DNA of 64,000 bases from PHAA01 sp964457945. Lineage in GTDB: Bacteria; Bacillota; Syntrophomonadia; Syntrophomonadales; Syntrophomonadaceae. The stretch is from assembly GCA_964457945.1 (NCBI GenBank), contig CAYWFX010000006.1, positions 33,941 to 97,940 of the forward strand. The letters are read 5' to 3'. The notes under the pieces were generated by a model. That model was not told where the DNA came from and did no database searches. It was given only the letters and a program-made list of their open reading frames with translations. The stretch's first letter is position 1. Each line of letters begins with the position of its first letter. The translations under genes were made by a program, and so were the position numbers. Positions 1 through 8,319 of the stretch are shown here, one piece after another.

Positions 1-618
1 AATGATAGTCACGCTATCTCCAGGCATGATGGCATTCATGAAATTATAGTTAAAGCTGGAGCAAAGCTGAAATATCTTGAAAAGCACTACGGTGAGGGCA
101 GTGATCAAGGCAAACGGGTATTAAACCCGTCTACAGTTATTACGGTAGAAGCAGGAGCTAGTGCAGAGTTAGAGATGGTACAGATTAAGGGCGTAGATGA
201 CACTGTGCGCTCTACGGTTGCACATATTCATGAAAAGGGAAATCTTAAAATCATTGAACGCCTGCTTACCCAGGGAGAGCAGAAAGCCGAATCTGATATT
301 CAAATTCTTATGGAGGGAACCGGCGGGACTGCCCAGGTCTTATCCAGGGCGGTAGCTCAGGGCAATTCTTTTCAGTTGTTCAGGGCAGCATTGATTGGCA
401 AGGCACCCTGTTTGGGACATGTTGAGTGTGATGCAATCCTGATGGATAACGCTCGTATTCGGTCCATTCCCGAACTTCAAGCTGAAAATGCCGATGCAGT
501 ATTAACTCATGAAGCAGCTATTGGTAAAATAGCCGGAGAGCAACTTGTAAAATTGATGTCACTGGGTTTAACTGAGGAAGAAGCAGTGAATACCATTTTG
601 GAAGGATTTTTACGATGA
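1..618 (+). CDS. SufB/SufD family Fe-S assembly protein, C-terminal part
   Basis: The reading frame is open from the first base of the window, so the 5' end lies outside; 205 residues are visible. The segment has the repetitive beta-helix character and the final helical region of SufB/SufD proteins, with the typical stretch GKAPCLGHVECDAIL followed by PELQAENADAVLTHEAAIG near the end. In the SUF pathway such proteins form the scaffold with the ATPase SufC on which Fe-S clusters are built in the cytosol. The short clostridial SufBD form cannot be told from SufB or SufD without the N-terminus. The stop codon overlaps the next start (ATGA), so the LysR gene is translationally coupled to it. Confidence 0.85.
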   Translation, partial: NDSHAISRHDGIHEIIVKAGAKLKYLEKHYGEGSDQGKRVLNPSTVITVEAGASAELEMVQIKGVDDTVRSTVAHIHEKGNLKIIERLLTQGEQKAESDIQILMEGTGGTAQVLSRAVAQGNSFQLFRAALIGKAPCLGHVECDAILMDNARIRSIPELQAENADAVLTHEAAIGKIAGEQLVKLMSLGLTEEEAVNTILEGFLR

Positions 619-1517
619 ATCTTAATCTTTTTAAAACATATATAAGGGTAGTTGAAACGCAGAACTTGTCCAGGACTGCTGATGAATTTGGGATTTCTCA
701 ACCAGCAGTTACCAAACAGATTCAGTCTCTGGAAGATATTTTTGGGGTGCTGTTGCTGGAAAGATCAGGCCGTAAGCTAAAACCTACTGAAGCAGGAGAA
801 GCTTTATATCAGTGTGCCCGTGATGTTATCAAGGCAGTGGAAAAGACTGAGAGAGCAATGGAAGAAGTGGCAGAGAGCCGTAAGGGAAGCCTGTACCTGG
901 GAGCTAGTACAATACCGGGTCAGTATATTCTGCCGTATTTAATAAAAATATATAAAGACAAATATTCCAGTATCAGCATTAGTATGGATATAGCGGATAC
1001 AGAGAAAATATTTAATAAAGTGGCGGAAAGGGAGCTAGATCTAGGTATAGTCGGTGGCTGGATCAATAACCGCAAAGTAGAGGGCTATAAATGGTTGGAG
1101 GATGAGTTAGTAGTTATTGTTCCTGATAATCATAAGCTGGCTCGAAACCAGGAGCTTAAATTAAGCAGTTTGCTAAATGAAAGATGGATATTCCGCGAAA
1201 AGGGTTCTGGAACCAGAAGAGCGGTAGAAGAATTGTTGGTGGCACATGAGATTAAGAGAGATGAATTAAATATTTATATGGAAGCTGGAAGCACCGAGGC
1301 GGTACTGGCTATGGTGGAATCTGGGATGGGCATATCTATCGTATCTCGCTGGGCTATAAAACGAATCGAACACCGCAAGATGAAGGCCTTGAAACTGGAT
1401 GAGCCCGATGCGAAAAGATTTTTGTATGTTATATATCCCCGCCAAAAAATACGCCGAAAAACGGTAAATAATTTTCTTGAGTATTTAAAAAGCTTAGAAG
1501 AAGCTAATAATCCCTAG
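615..1517 (+). CDS. LysR-family transcriptional regulator
   Basis: This 300-residue protein has the usual LysR length and layout: an N-terminal winged helix-turn-helix (about residues 1-60, with LSRTADEFGISQPAVTKQI as the recognition region) and a C-terminal periplasmic-binding-like effector domain ending in a cluster of basic residues. It starts with ATG overlapping the stop of the SufBD gene by four bases. Most LysR proteins regulate a neighbouring gene or operon. Here the coupling to a suf gene suggests control of sulfur or Fe-S metabolism, but the effector is not evident from the sequence. Confidence 0.9.
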   Translation: MNLNLFKTYIRVVETQNLSRTADEFGISQPAVTKQIQSLEDIFGVLLLERSGRKLKPTEAGEALYQCARDVIKAVEKTERAMEEVAESRKGSLYLGASTIPGQYILPYLIKIYKDKYSSISISMDIADTEKIFNKVAERELDLGIVGGWINNRKVEGYKWLEDELVVIVPDNHKLARNQELKLSSLLNERWIFREKGSGTRRAVEELLVAHEIKRDELNIYMEAGSTEAVLAMVESGMGISIVSRWAIKRIEHRKMKALKLDEPDAKRFLYVIYPRQKIRRKTVNNFLEYLKSLEEANNP

Positions 1518-1650
1518 CATATACTGACACATCCCCTTGAACATATTAGTTGTCGATTAACCTGCGGTAAGGATAAATATGATTTATTTTTGCCGCAGGT
1601 TTGTATATAATATTCCTGTTGTCCAAAAAACTAACTTGGAGGTGTTTGTA

Positions 1651-2109
1651 ATGTTACCGTTGCCGAAAAAATATTTTGTAACTGCTGCTGCGTCAGAGGG
1701 CGAAACATCGCTAACTGCTTTTGATGGAGCATTATTAAAAGCGCGAGTAGGAAACACTAACCTATTGAGAGTAAGCAGTATTTTACCCCCGGGTTGTCAA
1801 TTTGAACCGGACTTGGTCATCCCGCCTGGATCATTATTGCCTATAGCCTATGGTTCAATAACCAGTTCGGAAAAGGGGGCTATTATATCTGCGGCAGTAG
1901 GCGTAGGTATAAAAAGTGACAGTTTTGGGGTTATTATGGAGTTTTCAGGAAACTGCAGCAAGAAAGAAGCTGAAGCGCAAGTAACCAAGATGGTAGAGGA
2001 AGCCTTTCGCATTCGGGGGATCGAACTAGAGGAAGTGAAAGTTGCCGCTTGTGAACATGTGGTAGAAAATATCGGTTGTGCCTTTGCAGCAGTACCACTC
2101 TGGTATTAG
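1651..2109 (+). CDS. Pyruvoyl-dependent arginine decarboxylase
   Basis: The protein (152 residues from ATG 1651) belongs to the PvlArgDC family, which converts arginine to agmatine and CO2. The pre-protein cleaves itself at a serine to create a pyruvoyl group; the expected site is visible as VSSILPPGC near residue 45. The C-terminal AACEHVVENIGCAFAAVPLWY is typical of the alpha chain end. An in-frame upstream start at 1579 exists, but ATG 1651 is preceded by TTGGAGGTG at good spacing and gives the usual family length. It is followed by spermidine synthase and agmatinase, so the three genes together make putrescine and spermidine from arginine. Confidence 0.9.
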   Translation: MLPLPKKYFVTAAASEGETSLTAFDGALLKARVGNTNLLRVSSILPPGCQFEPDLVIPPGSLLPIAYGSITSSEKGAIISAAVGVGIKSDSFGVIMEFSGNCSKKEAEAQVTKMVEEAFRIRGIELEEVKVAACEHVVENIGCAFAAVPLWY

Positions 2110-2117
2110 TGTGAGAG

Positions 2118-2158
2118 GGGGGCGGTTCCTTTGTCACGCGGGCAAAAGAACCGTCCCC
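2118..2158. repeat. REP-like extragenic palindrome / possible terminator
   Basis: GGGGGCGGTTCCTTTGTC pairs with GGCAAAAGAACCGTCCCC around an ACGCG loop, with a few G-T pairs or mismatches. The GAACCGTCCCC element resembles palindromes scattered between genes in many spore-forming anaerobes. It lies directly after the arginine decarboxylase gene and could also end transcription, but there is no T-run. Confidence 0.5.
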
Positions 2159-2221
2159 TTGCCTGTCCTTGCCTGGAAATTATGCAGAGTATAGCAATAC
2201 ATTAATAAGGGGGAAAAACAA

Positions 2222-3052
2222 TTGGATTTTTGGGTAACTGAATATCAAACTCCGGCCTTGGGGTTTAGTTGTAAGACTACAGAAACATTAAGGGTTGAAC
2301 AAACACCCTTTCAACATTTAGCGGTGATAGAAACCGAGCAATTCGGTAGGATGTTATTACTGGATGGAATGGTTATGACTACCGATAAGGACGAATATGT
2401 ATATCATGAAATGATTACCAATATTGCTTTAAACTCACATCCTAGCCCTAAACAAGTATTGATTATAGGTGGGGGAGATGGGGGAGCATTACGAGAAGTT
2501 GTACGTCATCCTCTAGTGGAAAAAGGAACTCTAGTGGAAATCGACGAAAAGGTTATTGGTGCTGCCCGGGATTTCTTTCCTGACTTAGCTTGTTCTTTTT
2601 TAGACCCCAAAGCCTTGGTAGTGGTTGATGATGGGATTGAATACGTTAAACAGCGTCTTAATACTTTTGACATAATCCTAATAGATTCAACAGAACCAGT
2701 AGGACCAGCTGTAGAGCTTTTTTCACAGAACTTCTACCAGAGTTGTTACGATGCCCTTAAGGAAGATGGAATGCTGGTAGTGCAGAGCGAATCCCCTTTT
2801 TATAATGCCGATGTTATCAAGATGGCTTATGGGGGGATTAAGCAAGTGTTTCCGCTCACAAAACTATATTTGGCAAGTATTCCTACTTACCCCAGTGGGT
2901 TATGGAGTTTTACAGTAGGCTCGAAAAAGTACGATCCTGAACAGGTGAAAAATATTAATGAATACAAATTGAAGTATTATACCCAGGAAGTACACCGGGC
3001 GGCTTTTAGTTTACCGCAGTTTGTAAAAAATATTATTGAACAGGATGAATAG
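2222..3052 (+). CDS. speE: Spermidine synthase (polyamine aminopropyltransferase)
   Basis: This 276-residue enzyme transfers the aminopropyl group of decarboxylated S-adenosylmethionine to putrescine, giving spermidine and methylthioadenosine. The SAM-binding glycine-rich loop LIIGGGDGGALREV lies near residue 80. The catalytic-loop motif IDSTEPVGPAVELF follows near residue 153; most SpeE proteins have DSTDP there. The start is TTG at 2222, preceded by AAGGGGG. It is three bases from the agmatinase gene, so the two are co-translated. No S-adenosylmethionine decarboxylase gene is in the window. Confidence 0.95.
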   Translation: MDFWVTEYQTPALGFSCKTTETLRVEQTPFQHLAVIETEQFGRMLLLDGMVMTTDKDEYVYHEMITNIALNSHPSPKQVLIIGGGDGGALREVVRHPLVEKGTLVEIDEKVIGAARDFFPDLACSFLDPKALVVVDDGIEYVKQRLNTFDIILIDSTEPVGPAVELFSQNFYQSCYDALKEDGMLVVQSESPFYNADVIKMAYGGIKQVFPLTKLYLASIPTYPSGLWSFTVGSKKYDPEQVKNINEYKLKYYTQEVHRAAFSLPQFVKNIIEQDE

Positions 3053-3055
3053 TTA

Positions 3056-3922
3056 ATGCATTACATGCCATTACAATACTTGGAACGCAGGGCAAAATTC
3101 ATGGGAAGCAGCGAGGATATTGAGGACTGTGATAAGGTCTTAATTGGTCTGCCCATGGACTTTACTACCAGTTTTAGACCGGGTACCCGCATGGCGCCTT
3201 TTCGGGTGCGCGAGGTATCTGAAGGGGTTGAAGAGTACAGCATATATCAGGATCGTTCACTAGACGAGATATCCTTTTATGATGCTGGTGATGTTTGTAT
3301 ACCTTTTGGCAATGTAAGCGAGAGCCTGAACAGGATGGAATTAACTGCCCTGGACTTACTGGCGATGAAGAAAAAGATTTTTTCTATTGGTGGCGAACAC
3401 CTGGTAACACTACCTATTATCAAGGCGTATATAAAGACTTATCCTGATTTGATTGTAATCCAGATGGATGCCCATGCTGATTTAAGAGAGGATTATCTAG
3501 GAGAAGTACTTTCCCATGCTACTGTAATGCGGCATATTCTACAGCTCGTGGGGGAAAAAAACTTGTTCCAGCTGGGTATTCGTTCAGGGACTAGAGAAGA
3601 GTTGCAGTATGCATTAAGATCTAGCAACTTATATTTGGATTCATTCTTATCGGTTATGGATGAAATTAAGAATAAGGTAGGGGATAGACCCGTATATATA
3701 AGCCTGGATATCGATGTGCTGGATCCTGCTTTTGCGCCTGGAACCGGCACACCAGAGGCTGGCGGGGTATCGTCCCGCGAATTGCTCCAGATGCTGAACG
3801 GACTAAGCTGCTTGAACGTAGTGGGTTTTGATATGGTGGAAATATCACCGCCATTTGACATTGGTGACAATACTTCCATCTTAGGTGCTAAAATTATGCG
3901 CGAAGCATTGTTGGCTTATTAG
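3056..3922 (+). CDS. speB: Agmatinase
   Basis: This 288-residue member of the ureohydrolase (arginase/agmatinase) family hydrolyses agmatine to putrescine and urea. The manganese-binding motifs are present in order: GGEH (about residue 117), DAHADLR (about 141) and SLDIDVLDPAFAPGTGTPE (about 221). Its position after the arginine decarboxylase and spermidine synthase genes supports agmatinase rather than arginase. An ATG at 3065 (MPLQYLERR) is an alternative start. Confidence 0.93.
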   Translation: MHYMPLQYLERRAKFMGSSEDIEDCDKVLIGLPMDFTTSFRPGTRMAPFRVREVSEGVEEYSIYQDRSLDEISFYDAGDVCIPFGNVSESLNRMELTALDLLAMKKKIFSIGGEHLVTLPIIKAYIKTYPDLIVIQMDAHADLREDYLGEVLSHATVMRHILQLVGEKNLFQLGIRSGTREELQYALRSSNLYLDSFLSVMDEIKNKVGDRPVYISLDIDVLDPAFAPGTGTPEAGGVSSRELLQMLNGLSCLNVVGFDMVEISPPFDIGDNTSILGAKIMREALLAY

Positions 3923-4233
3923 GAGTTATTCATCACTGATTGTGTCGTTTGGGCATTGGGATCTTAGGGACATCAATAAACTAGTCATTTACTCTTTTCT
4001 TAGCTCATACTTCATTATCAAAGCTTTGCACCCTTCATCCCTAGGATACCACCACCTTCGGGGACTTTACCATTCGGGTACTACTGATGCTCCCTCAAGG
4101 TCGCAACTAATGTTGCTGGTGTTGGCTCAGCTCACTATTAAGGTTGCTGCTGCTGCTTCCTGCGGTCGCTATTAAAAGGTTGCGGGTCTACTGGGGTTAG
4201 TTTATTGAGGATAATAAAAAAAGAAGCTTGACT
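3923..4233. other. Intergenic region with no recognised gene
   Basis: This stretch separates agmatinase from the TetR gene. Open frames across it are low-complexity and lack a ribosome binding site. No terminator hairpin or promoter stands out, apart from the operator region that follows. Confidence 0.4.
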
Positions 4234-4253
4234 ATAAATGAATGATCATTTAT
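4234..4253. promoter_or_regulatory. Inverted repeat, likely TetR operator
   Basis: ATAAATG-AATGAT-CATTTAT is a perfect 7-bp inverted repeat with a 6-bp spacer, 20 bp before the start codon of the TetR gene. Its core AATGATCATT is also a palindrome. Size and position fit an autoregulatory operator of a TetR-family repressor. Confidence 0.65.
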
Positions 4254-4273
4254 TATTGTTTTAAGGTGAAGCA

Positions 4274-4837
4274 ATGAGAAGAAAAGATGATAAAAAACAA
4301 CAGAATATAAAACAAGCCGTGATCAAGCTAATTCTAGCTGAGGGATTTCACGGTGCCTCAATCTCCAAGATTGCAAAAGAGGCAGGTGTATCCCCTGCTA
4401 CTGTGTATGTTTATTACGACAACAAGGATGCTATGCTCCACGATATTTATAGAGAATACTACGAAGAAGTCTATACTTATTTATATAATAGGGTTAGAAC
4501 AGATATGAGTGGAGAGCAGTTTATTGAATCCCTGGTTCGGGCTTATTACACCTATATTATTGAGTACGGGGAAGAGTTCTATTTCGTAGAGCAGTTCTCC
4601 GGTTGTCCGGCCCTGGCAAATAGCTGTACAGTAATTGAAGGAAGGTCCAAAATATCATTTTTATTTGATGATCTAAAGGCCAAACAAATTATTAAAGATG
4701 TTGATAATGCAACTATAACCGCGATTCTTTTTAATCCAGTTAAGAGCATAGCTGTTCGATACCATAATAGAGCAGAAGCTGCCGACCCTATGCTTGAAGA
4801 CTTGATCGGAATGATCCAGGATGCATTATTAAGATAA
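4274..4837 (+). CDS. TetR-family transcriptional regulator
   Basis: This 187-residue protein has the TetR N-terminal DNA-binding domain (about residues 8-55, with GFHGASISKIAKEAGVSPATVY as helix-turn-helix) followed by an all-helical ligand domain. A palindromic operator lies just upstream of its start. The Lon gene follows 115 bp downstream on the same strand, so the regulator may control itself and lon. The ligand is unknown. Confidence 0.92.
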   Translation: MRRKDDKKQQNIKQAVIKLILAEGFHGASISKIAKEAGVSPATVYVYYDNKDAMLHDIYREYYEEVYTYLYNRVRTDMSGEQFIESLVRAYYTYIIEYGEEFYFVEQFSGCPALANSCTVIEGRSKISFLFDDLKAKQIIKDVDNATITAILFNPVKSIAVRYHNRAEAADPMLEDLIGMIQDALLR

Positions 4838-4859
4838 AGCTAACTTGTTGAAATTATCC

Positions 4860-4878
4860 GGGGATACTAGCTATCCCC
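4860..4878. promoter_or_regulatory. Inverted repeat between tetR and lon
   Basis: GGGGATA-CTAGC-TATCCCC has perfect 7-bp arms and lies 75 bp before the lon start codon. It could be a small hairpin or a protein-binding site; there is no T-run to make it a terminator. Confidence 0.4.
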
Positions 4879-4952
4879 AGTTATTTGGGCAATTGATAAA
4901 CGAGCGTTCACTTATTATGGGTGATCCAGTTACAGAAAGGAAGGAATACAAT

Positions 4953-7337
4953 ATGGCTAATAATACGTTAAATCAAAAGCTAAAAGTGGTGCCCAGTTCA
5001 GATCTTATCTTATTGCCGGGGATGGAGTATACCTTAGCCTTTAAAGGCGAATCCCTTAAAACTTTACTATCTGATAATGAACAAAGTGCAATTATTTTAT
5101 CTTTAAAACAAAACTTCAATCAAAATTCCTTGACTGAAGCTGATTTTTATAAGGTTGGAACCCTGGTAAGAGTATTGGATATAAATCAGAAAGAACAACA
5201 CAGTCTCTTGAAGATCAAAGCAGTTGATCGAGTTGAAATTAATGATTTGAACTTTGACGATGGCGTAATCTGGGGCAACTACGATATGTATTCCGATATT
5301 ATTGACCTGGATATGAAAAGTCAGGAAGAAATGTTGGCGTATATAAAAAGACTGGTGCACGAAATTGGAATGAACTTTAAGGGCTCCGAGCCTTTTATTA
5401 AAGCCTTCGATAATGAAACCGACTTGAATGTTTTAATGGGACAACTTGGGCAATATTTGCGTATTTCCAATGCTGAAAAACAAGGCTTGATTGAAATTAG
5501 ATCCTTAAAGCAAAGATGCTTGCAGTTTATGGACCATTTACTTAAACAGAAAGAGTCCATTAAACTACAACTGGAAATGGCTGAGAAATTCAGTGAAAAG
5601 GCCAATAAAGCTCAGCGTGAAACCGTCTTGCGGGAACACCTGAAGTCTATTCAGGAGGAGTTAAATGAGGGTAATAGTGGCAACAGCACCGATGGCAAAG
5701 ATTACCGGAAAAGAATCGAATCCGCGGGTATGCCTGCTGAGGTACTGAAAACTGCCCTGGAAGAGGTAAGTAAGTTCGAAAGCCAAAACCCTAGTAGCCC
5801 TGATTATAATGTTATACGCAATTATCTTGACATTCTAATTGAGCTTCCGTGGCGTGAAGGTGAACTTAAAGAAATAAATCTGCAATCAGCCAGAAGGATT
5901 TTGGATGAACAGCACTACGGTCTGGAAAAGGTTAAAGACCGAATTATACAACATCTAGCGGTTATGAAGCTTAAGAAGGATAAGAAGGGCTCGATTATAC
6001 TCTTGGTTGGTCCTCCCGGAACTGGTAAAACCAGCCTGGGTAAGAGTATTGCTGAGGCTCTGGGCAGGAAATATATCCGTATAAGTTTGGGCGGAATTAA
6101 AGACGAAGCGGAGATCCGCGGTCATCGCCGCACTTATGTAGGTGCCCTGCCGGGCAGAATTATTCAGAACTTGCGGAAAGCGGGCGAAAGAAATCCGGTG
6201 TTTGTCCTCGATGAAGTGGATAAGCTTATGACTGCCTATAATGGAGATCCAGCCAGTGCACTTTTGGAAGTACTAGATCCAGAGCAAAATAATAGCTTTA
6301 CTGACCACTATCTGGAAGTACCCTATGATCTGTCTGAGATATTCTTTATAGCGACAGCAAACACAACCGAAAATATACCGGGACCACTCTTGGACAGAAT
6401 GGAAATTATCCCGATTTCCAGTTACACTAGCAACGAGAAATATCACATTGCTAAGGATCATTTAGTAGCTGGAGTTTTAGAGGAGCATGGTCTGAATAAT
6501 GAAATGTTAGTTATTGAGGATGAAACCTTAAAGAGTATTATTGGTGATTATACTCAAGAAGCGGGTGTCAGGGGACTGCGAAGACAGATAGCCTCTATTG
6601 CCAGGGTGACATCGGAGAAAATCGTCTCCAATAAGGTGCAGATCCCTTATGTAGTCAGGGATGATATGCTGGAAGAAATATTAGGAAACCAGATATCGAG
6701 GCACGATGTAGCTCAATTAGATAACCCTCCAGGTGTAGCGACAGGCCTGGCATGGACTCCAGTTGGAGGAGAAATACTCTTTATTGAAGGAACCGATATG
6801 CCTGGAACCGGTCAATTGATTCTAACTGGTAAACTAGGTGATGTTATGAAGGAATCAGCTAAAATCTCTTTGAGCTTGGTTAAATCAAGGCTGGCCATCA
6901 GCACCCTGAATTTCAACTTTAAGGAAAGGGATTTGCACATTCACGTACCGTCAGGAGCTGTATCAAAAGATGGTCCATCAGCTGGCATAGCCCTTTTTAC
7001 AGCCATAGCCTCACTTATAACTGGGATAAAGATAGACGGGGCCCTAGCTATGACTGGAGAAATAACTCTGAGAGGTGCGGTATTGCCGGTTGGCGGGGTT
7101 AAGGAAAAACTATTGGCCGCCCACCGAGCTGGAATAAAGAAAGTGCTGATTCCCAAGGAAAACATGAAGGATCTGAAGGAGTTGCCTGAGGAAGTGAAAG
7201 AGCAACTAATTATTAAGCCAGTAGAAATCATCGAAGATGTCTTACGAGAGACTTTGGGCATTAGCCTACCTAAACCTGAAATCGTTTTAAGACATGGACT
7301 TATTCACGACGGACAGAGCAATATTTCTGTACTATAA
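4953..7337 (+). CDS. lon: ATP-dependent protease Lon
   Basis: Lon degrades damaged and regulatory proteins in the cytosol. In order the protein shows an N-terminal substrate-binding domain, a coiled-coil region, an AAA+ ATPase with Walker A GPPGTGKTS and Walker B VFVLDEVDK, and a C-terminal protease domain. The catalytic Ser is in KDGPSAG and the Lys in VGGVKEKLLAAHRAG. The frame is open from 4845, but ATG 4953 is preceded by GAAAGGAAGG and yields 794 residues, the normal size. The N-terminal domain is less like the common Lon sequences than the rest. It follows a TetR gene and a small inverted repeat. Confidence 0.95.
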   Translation: MANNTLNQKLKVVPSSDLILLPGMEYTLAFKGESLKTLLSDNEQSAIILSLKQNFNQNSLTEADFYKVGTLVRVLDINQKEQHSLLKIKAVDRVEINDLNFDDGVIWGNYDMYSDIIDLDMKSQEEMLAYIKRLVHEIGMNFKGSEPFIKAFDNETDLNVLMGQLGQYLRISNAEKQGLIEIRSLKQRCLQFMDHLLKQKESIKLQLEMAEKFSEKANKAQRETVLREHLKSIQEELNEGNSGNSTDGKDYRKRIESAGMPAEVLKTALEEVSKFESQNPSSPDYNVIRNYLDILIELPWREGELKEINLQSARRILDEQHYGLEKVKDRIIQHLAVMKLKKDKKGSIILLVGPPGTGKTSLGKSIAEALGRKYIRISLGGIKDEAEIRGHRRTYVGALPGRIIQNLRKAGERNPVFVLDEVDKLMTAYNGDPASALLEVLDPEQNNSFTDHYLEVPYDLSEIFFIATANTTENIPGPLLDRMEIIPISSYTSNEKYHIAKDHLVAGVLEEHGLNNEMLVIEDETLKSIIGDYTQEAGVRGLRRQIASIARVTSEKIVSNKVQIPYVVRDDMLEEILGNQISRHDVAQLDNPPGVATGLAWTPVGGEILFIEGTDMPGTGQLILTGKLGDVMKESAKISLSLVKSRLAISTLNFNFKERDLHIHVPSGAVSKDGPSAGIALFTAIASLITGIKIDGALAMTGEITLRGAVLPVGGVKEKLLAAHRAGIKKVLIPKENMKDLKELPEEVKEQLIIKPVEIIEDVLRETLGISLPKPEIVLRHGLIHDGQSNISVL

Positions 7338-7488
7338 GAAATAGGATTAATAATAAGGGATAAGCGGTATAGGCAGCGAACCATTAGATCTTCAATATCA
7401 AGACAAATGAAAATATTTTTCGGAAGGTTAATAATGGTAACAGATTATAAAATATGGGATAAAATCTGGTTAAAACCTTTATATAATC

Positions 7489-7505
7489 TTCACAATATCT
7501 TCACA
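7489..7505 (+). promoter_or_regulatory. Direct repeat TTCACA-N5-TTCACA (possible PhoP-type box)
   Basis: Two TTCACA hexamers are separated by exactly five bases, 104 bp before the SHOCT gene. This is the spacing of PhoP boxes in Bacillus. A TATGAT sequence follows downstream. The assignment rests on pattern only. Confidence 0.3.
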
Positions 7506-7609
7506 AATAACCATATCTAATTATGTTATGATAGAAAAAACCAAGGTTTTAGATATATACGGTTTTTAGTGAGCACTAGGCTAAATAATAATCAAAGGAG
7601 GGAACAAGT

Positions 7610-7873
7610 ATGATGCATCATTTTTACGGACCGGGGAGTAACTTTATGACCCAAGCTAATTATGGGTGGATGGGCGTAGCTTCAATGGTTATCCATCTTC
7701 TTGTCTGGGTTGTCGTCATCTATTTTGCGGTGAAGATTATTAATAAATATTTGCAAAAGGAAAATGGTTCTAAAGTTAAAGAAGATACAGCCATGACTAT
7801 CCTTCGCGAAAGATATGCCAGGGGAGAAATCGAATCCGAAGAGTTTATGCGAAGGAAAGCAGAACTTGAATAA
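7610..7873 (+). CDS. Small membrane protein with SHOCT domain
   Basis: This 87-residue protein has one membrane segment (about residues 24-45, VASMVIHLLVWVVVIYFAV) followed by a short oligomerisation motif of the SHOCT type, ILRERYARGEIESEEFMRRK. SHOCT tails are found on many small bacterial membrane proteins of unknown function. A strong AAAGGAGGG precedes the start. Its last 38 bases fall inside the 55-bp sequence duplicated across the assembly gap; the gene itself appears complete. Confidence 0.8.
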   Translation: MMHHFYGPGSNFMTQANYGWMGVASMVIHLLVWVVVIYFAVKIINKYLQKENGSKVKEDTAMTILRERYARGEIESEEFMRRKAELE

Positions 7874-8045
7874 ACAATGATTAATAGCATNNNNNNNNNN
7901 NNNNNNNNNNNNNNNNNNNNNNNNNNNNNNNNNNNNNNNNNNNNNNNNNNNNNNNNNNNNNNNNNNNNNNNNNNNNNNNNNNNNNNNNNNCCGAAGAGTT
8001 TATGCGAAGGAAAGCAGAACTTGAATAAACAATGATTAATAGCAT
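7836..8045. other. Assembly gap of 100 N with identical 55-bp flanks
   Basis: Bases 7891-7990 are N. The 55 bases immediately before (7836-7890) are repeated exactly immediately after (7991-8045). The copies touch the gap on both sides, which is the signature of two contigs that overlap but were joined with a fixed-size spacer. The true sequence is probably continuous with one copy. Confidence 0.9.
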
Positions 8046-8050
8046 AGTAC

Positions 8051-8090
8051 ATCAAAGGAAGGGCCACGTAGCCCTTCCTTTGATTTTGAT
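8051..8090 (+). terminator. Intrinsic terminator after the SHOCT gene
   Basis: ATCAAAGGAAGGGC pairs perfectly with GCCCTTCCTTTGAT around a CACGTA loop, followed by a T-rich tail. It could work on both strands, between the SHOCT gene and the convergent ilvE gene. Confidence 0.8.
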
Positions 8091-8258
8091 AACATTTTTA
8101 CTGGTAGACTGGACCCAGACCATCAAGAAAAAATAAGCAATTAAAATTGCATGGTTTGTGGATTGTTTCCCATAAATATTTGCAAATATAGTTTTTTGTT
8201 AAAATTAATTCTTCTGGTTTTTAGATGCGGAGTGCGCAAGGTGAGTTGCATAATAATG

Positions 8259-8293
8259 ACGATGGCCGAGATTTTTCAACCACGGCCATCGTC
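8259..8293 (-). terminator. Hairpin downstream of ilvE
   Basis: GACGATGGCCG pairs perfectly with CGGCCATCGTC, 27 bp beyond the ilvE stop codon. The minus-strand tail (ATTATTATG) has only scattered T residues, so termination would be modest. Confidence 0.6.
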
Positions 8294-8319
8294 TCAAACC
8301 TAAATAATTTTTAGTTATT

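Noticed and set aside
3885..4175. 96-codon open frame after agmatinase
   Set aside because: It overlaps the agmatinase end, has no ribosome site, and its translation is low complexity with no family features.
7720..8067. Minus-strand open frame across the N run
   Set aside because: It depends on unknown bases and is the reverse of the SHOCT gene.
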